A stretch of DNA of 62,730 nucleotides from an uncultured Flavobacteriales bacterium (lineage in GTDB: Bacteria; Bacteroidota; Bacteroidia; Flavobacteriales; Crocinitomicaceae): contig CAMLFH010000027.1 of NCBI GenBank assembly GCA_946479285.1, positions 1 through 62,730 on the forward strand, in the 5' to 3' direction. This document shows, in pieces, positions 8,248-17,476 of the stretch. The translations under genes were made by a program, and so were the position numbers. Under the pieces are notes generated by a model that made no database searches, was not told where the DNA came from, and worked only from the letters and a program-made list of their open reading frames with translations. The stretch's first letter is position 1. Each line of letters opens with the position of its first letter.

Positions 8248-10446
8248 ATGCGCAAAAAATTACTTTTTGGTGTATTTTCTTTAATTGGTGTGATTTCAAC
8301 TGGGAAATCATTTGCTCAGGAAAATCACTTCAATTGCGGGAGTCATACACAAATGAAAAAATTGTATGCCGAGAATCCAAGTTTGGAGACCGACTACAAA
8401 AAATTGGTAAACAGATACCAGGAAAACCGTATGGTTCATGGGAAATCAGTAACCGTACGTATCATTCCTATCGTTTTTCATATTGTTCATGAATACGGTC
8501 CGGAAAATGTATCTGATCAGCAAATTTATGACCAAATGCAAATCCTGAACGAGGATTTCCTTAAAAACAATGCCGATACAAGCGTTGTAATTTCTCCATT
8601 TGACACAATCATCGGGGATGCAATGATCGAATACCGTTTAGCAACAATAGATCCTTATGGAAACTGTACAAACGGGATTGAGCACATTTACAATCACAAC
8701 AGCAATCAGGGTGATGATTATTCGAAATTATACCAATGGGACAGAGACAAGTACCTGAACGTTTGGTTGACGAAAACGATCGGATCTGCAGGAGTTGCGG
8801 GTTATGCTTATTACCCAACAGGTGTTACGGGAACTGGTTTCTTCAGAGATGGTATCATTATTCTTCACGACTATGTTGGAAGCATTGGTACAAGTTCTCC
8901 GGGACATTCCAGAGCTTTAACTCATGAGATCGGTCACTACTTAGGATTGGCGCATACTTGGGGGAATGACAACGATCCTGGTAACACGGCGAGTTGTGGA
9001 CAGGATGATGGTATTGGAGATACTCCAAACTGTATCGGTATGACAACTTGTAATCTTGCTCTGAACTCTTGTAACGATACGCTTGTATTAAACTCATATT
9101 GGGGCGATTACGATCCGGTAGACAACGCTCAAAATTACATGGACTATTCTTATTGTTCGGTAATGTTTACAAAAGGACAGGCAAACTTTATGAATAATGT
9201 ATTGGAGCAGGAAACAAGCGGTCGTAACAATTTGTACGATTCAACGAACCTGGTTGCAACAGGAACAAGTACACTTACTCCTGTTACATGTACTCCTATT
9301 GCTGATTTCTATGTAGATGCTAACGCAGGAAGTGGTAATACAGGTCCAAACGCAAACGTAATGTCGGCTTGTGTAAACGATCCTATCGCATTCAAAGATG
9401 CTTCCTGGAAAGCTGGTATTACTTCATGGGCTTGGAGCTTCCCTGGCGGAACACCTTCAACTTCTACAAATCAGAATCCAAATGTAACTTACGCTTCACC
9501 GGGATGGTATGACGTAACATTGACTGTATCAAACTCTGCCGGTTCAAATACAAAGACTATCAACCACATGGTTTATATCCAAGGTGATTGGGCTGACTAT
9601 ACAGGACCAAGAACAGAAGATTTCAACCAAAATTCAAACTTCTGGATCACTTTTAACCCTGAAAACAATCACGCAAATTTTCACCGCGTAACTACAGGTG
9701 GTAGAGGAAATACAGCGTGTTTCAAGTTGAATAACTACAAAGATGTTTCCGGAGCTCAAATGTTTACAGAAGATTCATACTATTATGATCGTCTTGGAAA
9801 CTCTAAAGATTATTTGATCACTCCTGCTCTTGACTTGAGAAGCACTTCAAACATTAGCATTTCATTTGATTATGCTTACGGTACAAAAGCTACTTCAACT
9901 CCTGACATTTCTGAGAAATTGATTATTTATTATTCCAGAGATTGTGGTAAAACCTGGATTCAGAAGACATCCATTACAGGTGCTGCTTTGGTAAGTGCAG
10001 GATATGTTGGAAACACAGATTACACACCAGGTAATGATCTTCAGTGGAAAACATTTAGCTTTAACCATACTGCAACAGCGGCTGATAACAAAACAAAATT
10101 CAAATTTGAGTTTATCGCTTCTGACTTCTCTTCTAACTTCTATTTCGACAACTTCAACATTTCAGGAACATTAGGAATTGAGGACAATGGAATGTTGTCT
10201 TCCATTGCAATCGCTCCAAACCCTGTTGCTACAGGATCTGATCTGTCAGTAGAAGTTCCGAACACAGAGGCTGGAATGAAACTGATTGTTATGGACCTGA
10301 AAGGTGCAATTATCTCAACTACTGAGGTTCCTGCTTCTTCTGGTTTTCAAACAGTAAATATTCCTATGAACGTTGCAAAAGGATGTTACATTCTGAATGC
10401 TGTTCAGGGAGCTGCAAAATCTACTCACCGAGTAGTTGTTTATTAA
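8248..10446 (+). CDS. Secreted M43 (pappalysin/cytophagalysin-type) metalloprotease with PKD and type IX sorting domains
   Basis: A 732-residue exported protease. An in-frame ATG at 8209 exists, but the ATG at 8248 opens directly on a signal peptide (MRKKLLFGVF... ending SFAQ), so it is preferred. The zinc site HEIGHYLGLAH (His226, Glu227, His230, His236) and a Met-turn near residue 298 (NYMDYS) are typical of metzincins of family M43. A PKD domain follows at about 375-460 (SWAWSFPGG, VTYASPGWYDVTLTVSN). A jelly-roll-like region comes next, then an 80-residue C-terminal type A type IX secretion domain (IAIAPNPV ... GCYILNAV). It is expected to leave the cell by T9SS and act on extracellular protein. 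A strong terminator follows at 10468. Confidence 0.93.
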   Translation: MRKKLLFGVFSLIGVISTGKSFAQENHFNCGSHTQMKKLYAENPSLETDYKKLVNRYQENRMVHGKSVTVRIIPIVFHIVHEYGPENVSDQQIYDQMQILNEDFLKNNADTSVVISPFDTIIGDAMIEYRLATIDPYGNCTNGIEHIYNHNSNQGDDYSKLYQWDRDKYLNVWLTKTIGSAGVAGYAYYPTGVTGTGFFRDGIIILHDYVGSIGTSSPGHSRALTHEIGHYLGLAHTWGNDNDPGNTASCGQDDGIGDTPNCIGMTTCNLALNSCNDTLVLNSYWGDYDPVDNAQNYMDYSYCSVMFTKGQANFMNNVLEQETSGRNNLYDSTNLVATGTSTLTPVTCTPIADFYVDANAGSGNTGPNANVMSACVNDPIAFKDASWKAGITSWAWSFPGGTPSTSTNQNPNVTYASPGWYDVTLTVSNSAGSNTKTINHMVYIQGDWADYTGPRTEDFNQNSNFWITFNPENNHANFHRVTTGGRGNTACFKLNNYKDVSGAQMFTEDSYYYDRLGNSKDYLITPALDLRSTSNISISFDYAYGTKATSTPDISEKLIIYYSRDCGKTWIQKTSITGAALVSAGYVGNTDYTPGNDLQWKTFSFNHTATAADNKTKFKFEFIASDFSSNFYFDNFNISGTLGIEDNGMLSSIAIAPNPVATGSDLSVEVPNTEAGMKLIVMDLKGAIISTTEVPASSGFQTVNIPMNVAKGCYILNAVQGAAKSTHRVVVY

Positions 10447-10467
10447 TAAAGATTCAACTTATATATT

Positions 10468-10515
10468 AAAAACCCCGAAGTGTCAGCCACGGCTGACTGC
10501 TTCGGGGTTTTTTTA
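10468..10515 (+). terminator. Rho-independent terminator after the M43 protease
   Basis: AACCCCGAAG pairs with CTTCGGGGTT and an inner GTCAGCC/GGCTGAC stem extends it, with a 2-base loop and a run of T after the stem. Confidence 0.9.
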
Positions 10516-10562
10516 TGGCAAAAAATATGCTATCCGCCTGAAAATTACTATTTTCACTCTCT

Positions 10563-10994
10563 ATGAACACTCGTGTTGCTCTTGCGGTTCCCTATCCTTT
10601 CCAAAGACCTGCTTTCATAGGAATTCGTGAATATCTTTTCACCAATTCCCATGGCGATGAATACAGCGTTCAGTTTGTTCAAAAAAACAATCACATTACG
10701 AACTATATTGTTGATCTCAGCCTGAAAAATCATGATCAGGATGAATATCAAACAATGAACACCGGCGATGTCTATAAAGTCATGGCAACCGTGGTTTCTA
10801 TCCTGCTCGATTTCATAGAACAAACTCATTATTGTCAAAGCATTGAGTTTGTTCCCATTTCTGAAAACCATCAATTATCCAATAGAAGGTCCGGCTTATT
10901 TCTCCGATATGTCCAATTATTCAAAACGCTAACCGGCTGGGATTATAAAATAAACGAAGGAGTCTTTACACTTAGCCGTCCTAAAACAAAATAA
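10563..10994 (+). CDS. Conserved-looking hypothetical protein, 143 residues
   Basis: A small soluble protein of unknown function. It has no signal peptide or membrane segment. A predicted helix YKVMATVVSILLDFIEQ (about 71-87) is followed by a strand (SIEFVP) and a basic segment RSGLFLRYVQLF. This layout resembles the short bacteroidetal DUF6934-like proteins, but the match is weak and from memory. It sits alone between a terminator and the next gene, 17 bases before the DEAD-box-like gene. A long antisense frame over the same bases (10554-10874) is less likely, because this frame has the better codon pattern and spacing. Confidence 0.6.
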   Translation: MNTRVALAVPYPFQRPAFIGIREYLFTNSHGDEYSVQFVQKNNHITNYIVDLSLKNHDQDEYQTMNTGDVYKVMATVVSILLDFIEQTHYCQSIEFVPISENHQLSNRRSGLFLRYVQLFKTLTGWDYKINEGVFTLSRPKTK

Positions 10995-11011
10995 ATCCCT
11001 TATTTTGCAGT

Positions 11012-11623
11012 ATGAAGTTTGAAGAATTAAACAGCCGATTAGAAAATATACTGATCGAATCAGGCCGTGAAGGCTACACTGAGAAACAGGAAAAATTAAT
11101 CAAACTATCCAAGCAAGGAAAAAACCAGCTGATTTTCACATCGATGGATCAGGAATTAATTGACGGCCTTCATTTTATTTCGTTCATGAGAGCTCCTGAA
11201 ATGCTGGAAGGCTCACCACGTGTTCTTTGGTTCACTCCTTCCTGGGAAAGCGCACGCGAAAAGGTAAAGTCCTTTCAAAACCTGATGAAGCGATCAGATG
11301 TTACCATCGAAATTGCGGATGATAAAGGAAAAATCATTGAACAGCGAAATGCCATTTTTGAAGGAGCGGAAATCATCATTGGAAATCCGAAAAGAATCCT
11401 GGAATTATATAATCAAAATGGGTTTCATGTCAATCAGCTAAGTCTTGTCATTATTGACCAGGCGGAAAAGCTTTGTACAAATCCAATTACGCTTCAATCC
11501 ATTCGCAGAATTGCAGAAAGTCTGCCTAAATGCCAAAAATTGATTTTTTCAGAAGGAACCCATCACCGATTGGAAGATTTTTGCCAAGATATTTGTACCT
11601 TTTACGAAACTTCTGAAATCTGA
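11012..11623 (+). CDS. Degenerate single-domain DEAD-box helicase-like protein
   Basis: 203 residues resembling only the first RecA-like half of a DEAD-box RNA helicase. The fold landmarks are present in order: a Q-motif-like YTEKQEKLI (about 22-30), a strand at LIFTS where motif I should be, PRVLWFTPSWESA as motif Ia, IIIGNPKRILEL for the GTPxR motif, and LVIIDQAEKL for motif II. Motif I lacks the GxGKT Walker A sequence (here GKNQLIFTS), and DEAD is replaced by DQAE. The second RecA domain is absent. ATP hydrolysis is therefore unlikely, and an RNA-binding or scaffold role is an inference. The ATG is four bases after a TTATTTTG box, and the gene runs straight into the next one five bases on. 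Confidence 0.65.
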   Translation: MKFEELNSRLENILIESGREGYTEKQEKLIKLSKQGKNQLIFTSMDQELIDGLHFISFMRAPEMLEGSPRVLWFTPSWESAREKVKSFQNLMKRSDVTIEIADDKGKIIEQRNAIFEGAEIIIGNPKRILELYNQNGFHVNQLSLVIIDQAEKLCTNPITLQSIRRIAESLPKCQKLIFSEGTHHRLEDFCQDICTFYETSEI

Positions 11624-11628
11624 AAAGT

Positions 11629-12003
11629 ATGTTGGCCAGACAATTAAAAGCGATTTCCAATATTTGTTACATCCTTGGAATGGTTTGCGCTATCTTGCTT
11701 TACACCCAAAACACAATGGGATCGCCGGGTATAATCCGAATTGGATTTTACGTTTTCGGTGGAACCGGACTCCTTCTCAGTCTCCTGCAATTCAGGTTCA
11801 TTCCGGAAGAGAAATGGGAAGATTTTAATTTATTATTTTGGATTGGTTCACTGGTTATATTTACCGGATTTGTATTTCAAACACTCCATTTAAGATACGC
11901 CACCTATATTTTGATTGCAGGTTTTGCTGTAACAGGATTTTCATTTTTCGTGAATCCTTTCAGGAAAGACAAAGATGAAGAAGATAACATTCTGGATAAC
12001 TGA
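11629..12003 (+). CDS. Small four-helix integral membrane protein, function unknown
   Basis: 124 residues with four hydrophobic segments at about 9-25, 36-54, 69-85 and 90-108, and a charged tail (RKDKDEEDNILDN). There is no signal peptide or recognised domain. It begins five bases after the DEAD-box-like gene and is probably co-transcribed with it. No function can be assigned. Confidence 0.7.
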   Translation: MLARQLKAISNICYILGMVCAILLYTQNTMGSPGIIRIGFYVFGGTGLLLSLLQFRFIPEEKWEDFNLLFWIGSLVIFTGFVFQTLHLRYATYILIAGFAVTGFSFFVNPFRKDKDEEDNILDN

Positions 12004-12093
12004 CTCATAACCAATAAAATATTTTAATTTAGTATGAAAACCTTTAAAATGGTTCTTGCGTATTTAACTTACTGAACATTGCATACTACCGGC

Positions 12094-14166
12094 ATGACGA
12101 AAAACTATCTTATTGTATTTCTGCTTTCTGTTGTTCATTTTATTTCGAACTCTCAGGTTTCAATCACCCAGAATGATGACTTTCTAAAAATTGAAGGATC
12201 TCAGCTGAAATACTTTATTGCACCTAAGGGCAAATCAACTATTCAGACTATAAAATCACATTTGAAGGAGTTTCAACCAATTAATTCGCGGATGGTGAAT
12301 CTAGGTTTCGAAACAAAAGATGTGTGGTTTTATTTTGAAACAAAAAACACTTCGGATTCCCGTCTGATCCGCATGCTGAAGCTGAGCAATCCGATCATTG
12401 ATGAAGTAGATGTTTACAAACGCATTGGCAGCAGCACTTTTATTCCGGCAGCAAAAGGCGGCGATCAACGTCCATTTGCCTGGCGATACAATGGAAACCG
12501 AGAATTAATCTTCCCTTTACGACTTGACCCGCGCAGCACCAACGGTTTCCTATTCCGTGTCAACAACGGCGGAGAACAATTTTACTTTCAAAGCTCCTTG
12601 GAAAAAGGTTCTTACATCCAGGTAAAACACGGAAACAAGCAGGTTTTCTATGGCTTACTGTTTGGAATCATGATTTTCATCATTATTCTCAACCTCGCAA
12701 TAGGGATTCTGTTTCGCCAGCGAATTGCATATCTCTACACCTTGTATGGAGCATCATTCACCCTGCTCCAAATGTCTTTACTGGGTTTTGGAACAACCTG
12801 GCTGTGGACGGATCAGTATTTTATTTCCAACCGGGCAAATCCTGTATTGGCTTCCCTGGGAGTTTTGTTCTTTCTGAACTTTACATACCGCTACCTGGAA
12901 TTACACATCAATACACCAAAAATCAAACCCATCGTGCGGTTTATCCAGATCGGACTACTTGTAAATCTTTGTATCAGTATCATTCCCGGAACGGCATTCA
13001 TGAATATTTCTGCAATTACCGTCAACGCCATGACGCTGCTCTTAAACCTATTTATCATCTATCCGCTGGTTGTTACTTTAAGAACAGGTTCCAGAACAGC
13101 TAAATCGTATTTGATCGCATTCTCTATTTTGCAGATCTCTGTTTTTGCATTCGTATTGCGGAATTTTGGTGTAATTCCGAATAGTTTCCTGGCTGACAAC
13201 GGGCTCCAAATAGGTTTTGCTGTGGAAATGATCATCTTAACGTTTGGTATCCTACAGCGCTTTAAAATCATGAATGACGCTTCTATTTCCGTACTTGCCG
13301 AAGCAAATGAGCTGAAAGAAAACCTCAACATTCAGCTGGAAGCAGAAGTGGAGTTAAGGACCAAAGAAGTGATTGAACAACGAAATGAGCTGGAGCAGAA
13401 AAACGAAGAGATCACAAGCAGTATCCTTTATGCAAAACGTATTCAGAATGCATTGCTCCCAAGTAGTTCCTATTATACCAACCTCATCCCGAATCTGAAT
13501 GTATTCTACTATCCGAAAGACATTGTTGCTGGCGATTTTTACTGGATCAAACGCATTCGTATCGGAGAGGAAGTTTGGAAATTTGTTGCGGTGGCAGATT
13601 GCACCGGACATGGTGTTCCTGGTGCCATGATGAGTGTTTTATGTATGAATGCGTTGAATGAGTCGGCTCGCTTGCTGGAAAATGCGGATCCTGCAGATTT
13701 GTTAACACGTGTAAGTTCCTACTTAAGAAACTACCTCTTAACGGATGGAATGGAATTGTCTGACGGAATGGACATTTCAATAGCTTGTTACAATTCCGAA
13801 AAACACCTGTTGCGTTTCTCCGGAGCGAATAATCCATTGTGGTTGTTGAACGAAGATGAAATCCATGTAGTTCCGCCAACAAAAAGACCTGTTGGAAAAT
13901 CAGACTCAAGCCTTCCTTTTGAATTACATGAAATGACTTACCGCGAAAATCAGCGTATTTTGTTGTTCTCAGACGGCTGTATTGACCAATTCGGGCAGCA
14001 AACCGGTAAAAAGCTTAAAACACCGGGATTGAAAAAGATGGTATTGGAGCAGTATGACCCGAATCCACAGAATCACCTGCAGAAAATTGAGCAGGGCCTC
14101 TTCCGTTGGATGGGTTCAGAAGAACAACTGGACGATATTTGTATGATGCTGATCGATCTGAATTAG
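12094..14166 (+). CDS. 7TMR-DISM sensor with SpoIIE-type (PP2C) phosphatase output
   Basis: A 690-residue membrane signalling protein. The start at 12094 opens on a signal peptide (MTKNYLIVFLLSVVHFISNSQ); the frame extends to 12079 but adds only five residues. A periplasmic 7TMR-DISMED2 beta domain spans about 40-160 (VWFYFETKNTS). Seven membrane helices follow at about 180-390 and a coiled coil at about 395-445 (many Glu/Lys/Gln). The PP2C/SpoIIE serine phosphatase comes last, with metal-binding GDFYW (about 480), DCTGHGVPGAMMS (about 507-519), FSDGCIDQFG and DDICMMLIDL. Extracellular ligand binding probably controls dephosphorylation of an anti-sigma antagonist or other phosphoprotein; none is encoded nearby. 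It converges on nadC with a 4-base overlap. Confidence 0.9.
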   Translation: MTKNYLIVFLLSVVHFISNSQVSITQNDDFLKIEGSQLKYFIAPKGKSTIQTIKSHLKEFQPINSRMVNLGFETKDVWFYFETKNTSDSRLIRMLKLSNPIIDEVDVYKRIGSSTFIPAAKGGDQRPFAWRYNGNRELIFPLRLDPRSTNGFLFRVNNGGEQFYFQSSLEKGSYIQVKHGNKQVFYGLLFGIMIFIIILNLAIGILFRQRIAYLYTLYGASFTLLQMSLLGFGTTWLWTDQYFISNRANPVLASLGVLFFLNFTYRYLELHINTPKIKPIVRFIQIGLLVNLCISIIPGTAFMNISAITVNAMTLLLNLFIIYPLVVTLRTGSRTAKSYLIAFSILQISVFAFVLRNFGVIPNSFLADNGLQIGFAVEMIILTFGILQRFKIMNDASISVLAEANELKENLNIQLEAEVELRTKEVIEQRNELEQKNEEITSSILYAKRIQNALLPSSSYYTNLIPNLNVFYYPKDIVAGDFYWIKRIRIGEEVWKFVAVADCTGHGVPGAMMSVLCMNALNESARLLENADPADLLTRVSSYLRNYLLTDGMELSDGMDISIACYNSEKHLLRFSGANNPLWLLNEDEIHVVPPTKRPVGKSDSSLPFELHEMTYRENQRILLFSDGCIDQFGQQTGKKLKTPGLKKMVLEQYDPNPQNHLQKIEQGLFRWMGSEEQLDDICMMLIDLN

Positions 14167-14996
14167 AAACTTGCTTTCAGGCTCATATCCAAACTGTCAA
14201 AACTATGTGTTAACGCTCCAACCGATATAAAATCAACTCCCGTCTCTGCAAAAGAACGAATGGTTTGTTTGGTAATTCCTCCGGAAGCTTCTGTTTCGTA
14301 ACGCTTATCAATTATTTCAATAGCTTCTTTCAGTAAATCCGGCGTAAAATTATCCAGCATAATCCGGTCAATCATCCCTACTTCAAGTACCTGATGTAAT
14401 TCCGCAATATTACGTACCTCGATCTCCACCTTCAGGGTTTTTCCGGTAGATTTCAGGTAGTCATGCGTTCGTAGGATTGCCTCTTTGATCCCTCCTGCAA
14501 AATCCACGTGATTGTCTTTGAGCATGATCATATCATACAATGCAAAGCGATGGTTCATTCCACCTCCGATTCGCACTGCCCATTTTTCCATGTAACGAAC
14601 TCCAGGAGTCGTTTTCCGGGTGTCCAAAAGTTTAGTTGTTGTGCCTTCCAATAAATCAACATAGCTTTTTGTTTGAGTTGCAATTCCGGACATACGCTGC
14701 ATGAAGTTCAACAAGGTTCGCTCCGCCGCTAAAATAGAACGGGCACTTCCTTTTAAGTAAAAAGCAATATCACCGGGCTTTACAAAAGTCCCATCACCCA
14801 GCAATTCCTCAAACACCAGGTTTGAATCAACCAACTCACAGACTTTTTTGGCTACTTCTACTCCTGCAAGAATCCCGGTATCCTTCACCAATAATTTTGC
14901 AATTCCGGATGCATCTTCAGGAATACAGGCTAAGGAAGAATGATCGCCATCCCCCAAATCCTCCTGAAGGGCATTTTTTATAATTTCATCAAACAT
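14163..14996 (-). CDS. nadC: Nicotinate-nucleotide pyrophosphorylase (carboxylating), QPRTase
   Basis: Converts quinolinate and PRPP to nicotinate mononucleotide, CO2 and PPi in de novo NAD synthesis. The 277 residues match the family length. It shows LLNFMQRMSGIAT, TRKTTPGVR with the PRPP/quinolinate-binding Arg-Lys, GGGMNHR, KDNH, EIEVRN, DNF and ASGGI in the canonical order. It lies downstream of the DUF4783 gene on the same strand, with 110 bases between them, and meets the SpoIIE gene tail to tail. Confidence 0.96.
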   Translation of the reverse strand: MFDEIIKNALQEDLGDGDHSSLACIPEDASGIAKLLVKDTGILAGVEVAKKVCELVDSNLVFEELLGDGTFVKPGDIAFYLKGSARSILAAERTLLNFMQRMSGIATQTKSYVDLLEGTTTKLLDTRKTTPGVRYMEKWAVRIGGGMNHRFALYDMIMLKDNHVDFAGGIKEAILRTHDYLKSTGKTLKVEIEVRNIAELHQVLEVGMIDRIMLDNFTPDLLKEAIEIIDKRYETEASGGITKQTIRSFAETGVDFISVGALTHSFDSLDMSLKASF

Positions 14997-15007
14997 GGAA
15001 CAAAGTT

Positions 15008-15107
15008 AATTCAAAATGATGTCCCGATAGCTACCGGGAGCAAAATTCAAAAGGAGTTGATTAATTGGACTGTTTTTTTTGGAATGCATCATTTTGCATT
15101 TTGAATT
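15008..15107. repeat. Compound inverted repeat with a TAGCTA-centred palindrome
   Basis: Outer arms AATTCAAAATGATG (15008-15021) and CATCATTTTG/CATTTTGAATT (15088-15107, with a small internal duplication) face each other. Inside is TCCCGATAGCTACCGGGA (15022-15039), a near-perfect palindrome of a type often scattered through flavobacterial genomes. It lies between the DUF4783 gene and nadC. Confidence 0.6.
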
Positions 15108-15484
15108 CACTCTATGGAGAGCGATTCGATCCTTAATTCCGAACCAAGGTGTTTCCACTTAATAGTTACGCGAAAGGACTCGCTTTTGGAAGTATAAGTA
15201 CCTGTAGTAAGCGGTGAATCATCACTTTCCTTTCCTCTGAAGGTAAAACGAAAGCTGGATACCGGTTTGCGGTTAAAGAAATCCTTCAGCAATTGAGTTG
15301 CCTGGGACTGGGCATAAACTCCTTCCTTTCCCTGGATCTGAAGCAAGACCTTGTCTTTCCCATAGGAAACAATTTTAGCAGCATCTTCTCTTCCAAATGC
15401 TTGTTCCACAGCTGTGAAATTCGCATCTGTAACCGAAGTGAATGCTAAAACAAAAGAAGCTATTAATGATAAAATAAAGCCCAT
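15107..15484 (-). CDS. DUF4783 family exported protein
   Basis: 125 residues with an N-terminal signal sequence (MGFILSLIASFVLAFTSVTDA), followed by an NTF2-like alpha+beta domain. FTAVEQAFGREDAAKIVSYG and FRFTFRGKESDD are typical of DUF4783 proteins, which in Bacteroidota often sit upstream of nadC as here. It is presumably periplasmic and its function is not known. The last codons overlap the outer arm of the inverted repeat at 15088-15107. Confidence 0.8.
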   Translation of the reverse strand: MGFILSLIASFVLAFTSVTDANFTAVEQAFGREDAAKIVSYGKDKVLLQIQGKEGVYAQSQATQLLKDFFNRKPVSSFRFTFRGKESDDSPLTTGTYTSKSESFRVTIKWKHLGSELRIESLSIE

Positions 15485-15658
15485 ATTTCAATTGTTATTT
15501 GAATCGGAGTAAGCAAATATAATGCCTAAAATGGAATCCCGCTAATTCTCTACCATTTTTGTAGAATATTCTACTCGTGTGATCCGTCAGACGAGCAAAA
15601 AAGCAACTTTCATAGTTCCTGTTTTAAGCACTAACTACAATTTTTGTATATTCGTTGC

Positions 15659-16132
15659 ATGCAGGTAACATTACTTTGTATTGGTAAAACAGGGAAGAAA
15701 TTCCTGGAAGATGGAGAACAGGAATATTTGAAGCGGCTTCGGCACTACATTTCTTTTCAACTACAAATCATTCCGGATATCAAACAGGCTAAAAGTTTAT
15801 CTGAAAGCCAGATTAAGCAGCGGGAAGGAGAATTAATCCTTGAAAAGGTAAATCCAACGGACACATTCATTTTGTTAGATGAAAAAGGGAAAGAATTCAG
15901 TTCTATTGATTTCTCAGCATATCTCCAGGAGCAGTTTAACAGGGGTGGCAAACAAATTTGTTTCGTTGTTGGCGGACCATACGGTTTCAGCGATGCTGTC
16001 TATCAGCGTTCAAACGGGAAAATTTCCTTGTCACAAATGACCTTTTCCCATCAAATGATCCGGTTGTTCTTTATCGAACAGGTATATCGGGCGATGACTA
16101 TTTTGAGAAATGAACCTTATCACCATCAGTAG
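15659..16132 (+). CDS. rlmH: 23S rRNA (pseudouridine-1915-N3) methyltransferase RlmH
   Basis: A SPOUT-class methyltransferase that methylates pseudouridine 1915 in helix 69 of 23S rRNA. From the ATG at 15659 the product is 157 residues, the usual RlmH length; the frame reaches five codons further back, past a TATATTCG box. The knot motifs are visible: FILLDEKGKEFSS (about 75-87), FVVGGPYGF (about 102-110) and the C-terminal LSQMTFSHQMIRLFFIEQ, with the conserved ILRNEPYHH tail. It is followed four bases on by the glycan locus, but its role is housekeeping. Confidence 0.96.
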   Translation: MQVTLLCIGKTGKKFLEDGEQEYLKRLRHYISFQLQIIPDIKQAKSLSESQIKQREGELILEKVNPTDTFILLDEKGKEFSSIDFSAYLQEQFNRGGKQICFVVGGPYGFSDAVYQRSNGKISLSQMTFSHQMIRLFFIEQVYRAMTILRNEPYHHQ

Positions 16133-16135
16133 GCT

Positions 16136-17476
16136 ATGATGTTTGATTTTTTTGGAATAGTAGACATTCTGTCATTTTTTGGATGGTTCATTGTTTTTGC
16201 AATGGGTGCCTGGTTCATTTTTAATAAGAATAAATCGAACCCTGAATTCAGGTATTATTTACTTCATTTTTACTTTAAAGTATTTGCAGGTCTTGGATTC
16301 GGGCTCGTTTATATTTTATATTATGAAAGACATGGCGACACGGTGTTTTACTGGCAGGGGGCAGAAAAACTAAAGGCTTTGCTGTTTGAGAATCCTTCCG
16401 CCTATTTTCACGAATTGTTTTCTACTCCAATCAGAAATGGTGTGCCTACCTATTTTAGAAATGTGGGCTCTCCCCCAACCTGGATCTATAACGAACCCAA
16501 TTCGTGGTTTGTCTGCAAATTAGCCAGTTTTCTTTCCCTGTTTACTTTTGGAAGCTACCTGACTTTGAACCTGTTCTTCTCTGTCATATCCAGTTGGATT
16601 ACCTGGCGTTTTTACCGCTACATGAACAAAATGCTGGAGATAAAACCGCTCTATATTGCCATTGCCTGTTTATTCGTTCCGTCTGTGGCTTTTTGGTGCA
16701 GCGGAATCATCAAAGACACAGTCGCATTATGCAGTATACTGCTTCTTATTATGAATTTATTCAAATTGATCCGAAGGGATTACACCTCTCTTTTAGGAAC
16801 AATTGTAATCATTATCATTTCCAGTTATTTCCTGATCGCAATCAGACCATTCCTCCTTTTGGCCTGCTATCTTCCCATATTTATCCTGCTCGTATTTAAA
16901 TTAAACAGCCAAAAACCTTTTATTGTCAAGAATTTGACCCGCTTTGTGGGAATCAGCTTTTCGATCACAGCTTTAGTTCTCTACTTCAGAAGTGATGCGG
17001 CATTTGGTGAATTTTCTGCAAATTCCGTTTTCGAAACAGCTGAAGTCATTCAAAAAGACATGATGAACAATGCCGGATATACCGGTAAACGTTACAACCT
17101 GGGAATTACTGAATTCAACAGCACCAGCCTTATAACCGTTATACCGGCGGCTTTGAATGTTTCTTTATTCCGCCCTTATATTTGGGAAGCAGACAACCCG
17201 TTTATGCTCCTGAATGGAATTGAGAACTTTTTCATCTTGCTACTCACCCTTTCCTTATTCAGACGAAGGAAAGATAGAACTCCGTTAAGCACCGATCTTA
17301 AAAATTATATCCTGTTCAGTTTGATTTTTGTCTTCATCCTGGGATATTTTGTAGGATTGACTTCCGGATTATTTGGAACTTTAGTTCGATTTAAAGCTCC
17401 GATCATGCCATTTTTCCTGCTTTTTGTTTTTCATCGCATGACTGAAAACAGGAGTCCAAAAAACAGTCTTGAATGA
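16136..17476 (+). CDS. Polytopic membrane protein at the head of the glycan locus
   Basis: 446 residues with about ten hydrophobic segments. A long extracytoplasmic loop between helices two and three (about 65-118) carries the charged and aromatic residues HGDTVFYWQGAEKL and PPTWIYNEPNSWF. An Asp-containing first loop is a general feature of GT-C glycosyltransferases and of some O-antigen polymerases, but no family-defining motif was recognised. It starts four bases after rlmH and its stop overlaps the FkbM gene by four bases. Candidate roles are glycan polymerase, ligase or GT-C transferase; all are inference. A second ATG at 16139 cannot be excluded as start. Confidence 0.8.
   Translation: MMFDFFGIVDILSFFGWFIVFAMGAWFIFNKNKSNPEFRYYLLHFYFKVFAGLGFGLVYILYYERHGDTVFYWQGAEKLKALLFENPSAYFHELFSTPIRNGVPTYFRNVGSPPTWIYNEPNSWFVCKLASFLSLFTFGSYLTLNLFFSVISSWITWRFYRYMNKMLEIKPLYIAIACLFVPSVAFWCSGIIKDTVALCSILLLIMNLFKLIRRDYTSLLGTIVIIIISSYFLIAIRPFLLLACYLPIFILLVFKLNSQKPFIVKNLTRFVGISFSITALVLYFRSDAAFGEFSANSVFETAEVIQKDMMNNAGYTGKRYNLGITEFNSTSLITVIPAALNVSLFRPYIWEADNPFMLLNGIENFFILLLTLSLFRRRKDRTPLSTDLKNYILFSLIFVFILGYFVGLTSGLFGTLVRFKAPIMPFFLLFVFHRMTENRSPKNSLE

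Noticed and set aside
12034..12075. A 13-codon frame (MKTFKMVLAYLTY) before the SpoIIE gene, preceded by TATTTTAATTT.
   Set aside because: Too short to support, with no ribosome-site signal and no conserved motif; could be a leader peptide but this cannot be shown.
15574..15595. A CTCGT/ACGAG hairpin before rlmH.
   Set aside because: Only five base pairs with a 12-base loop, too weak to call.
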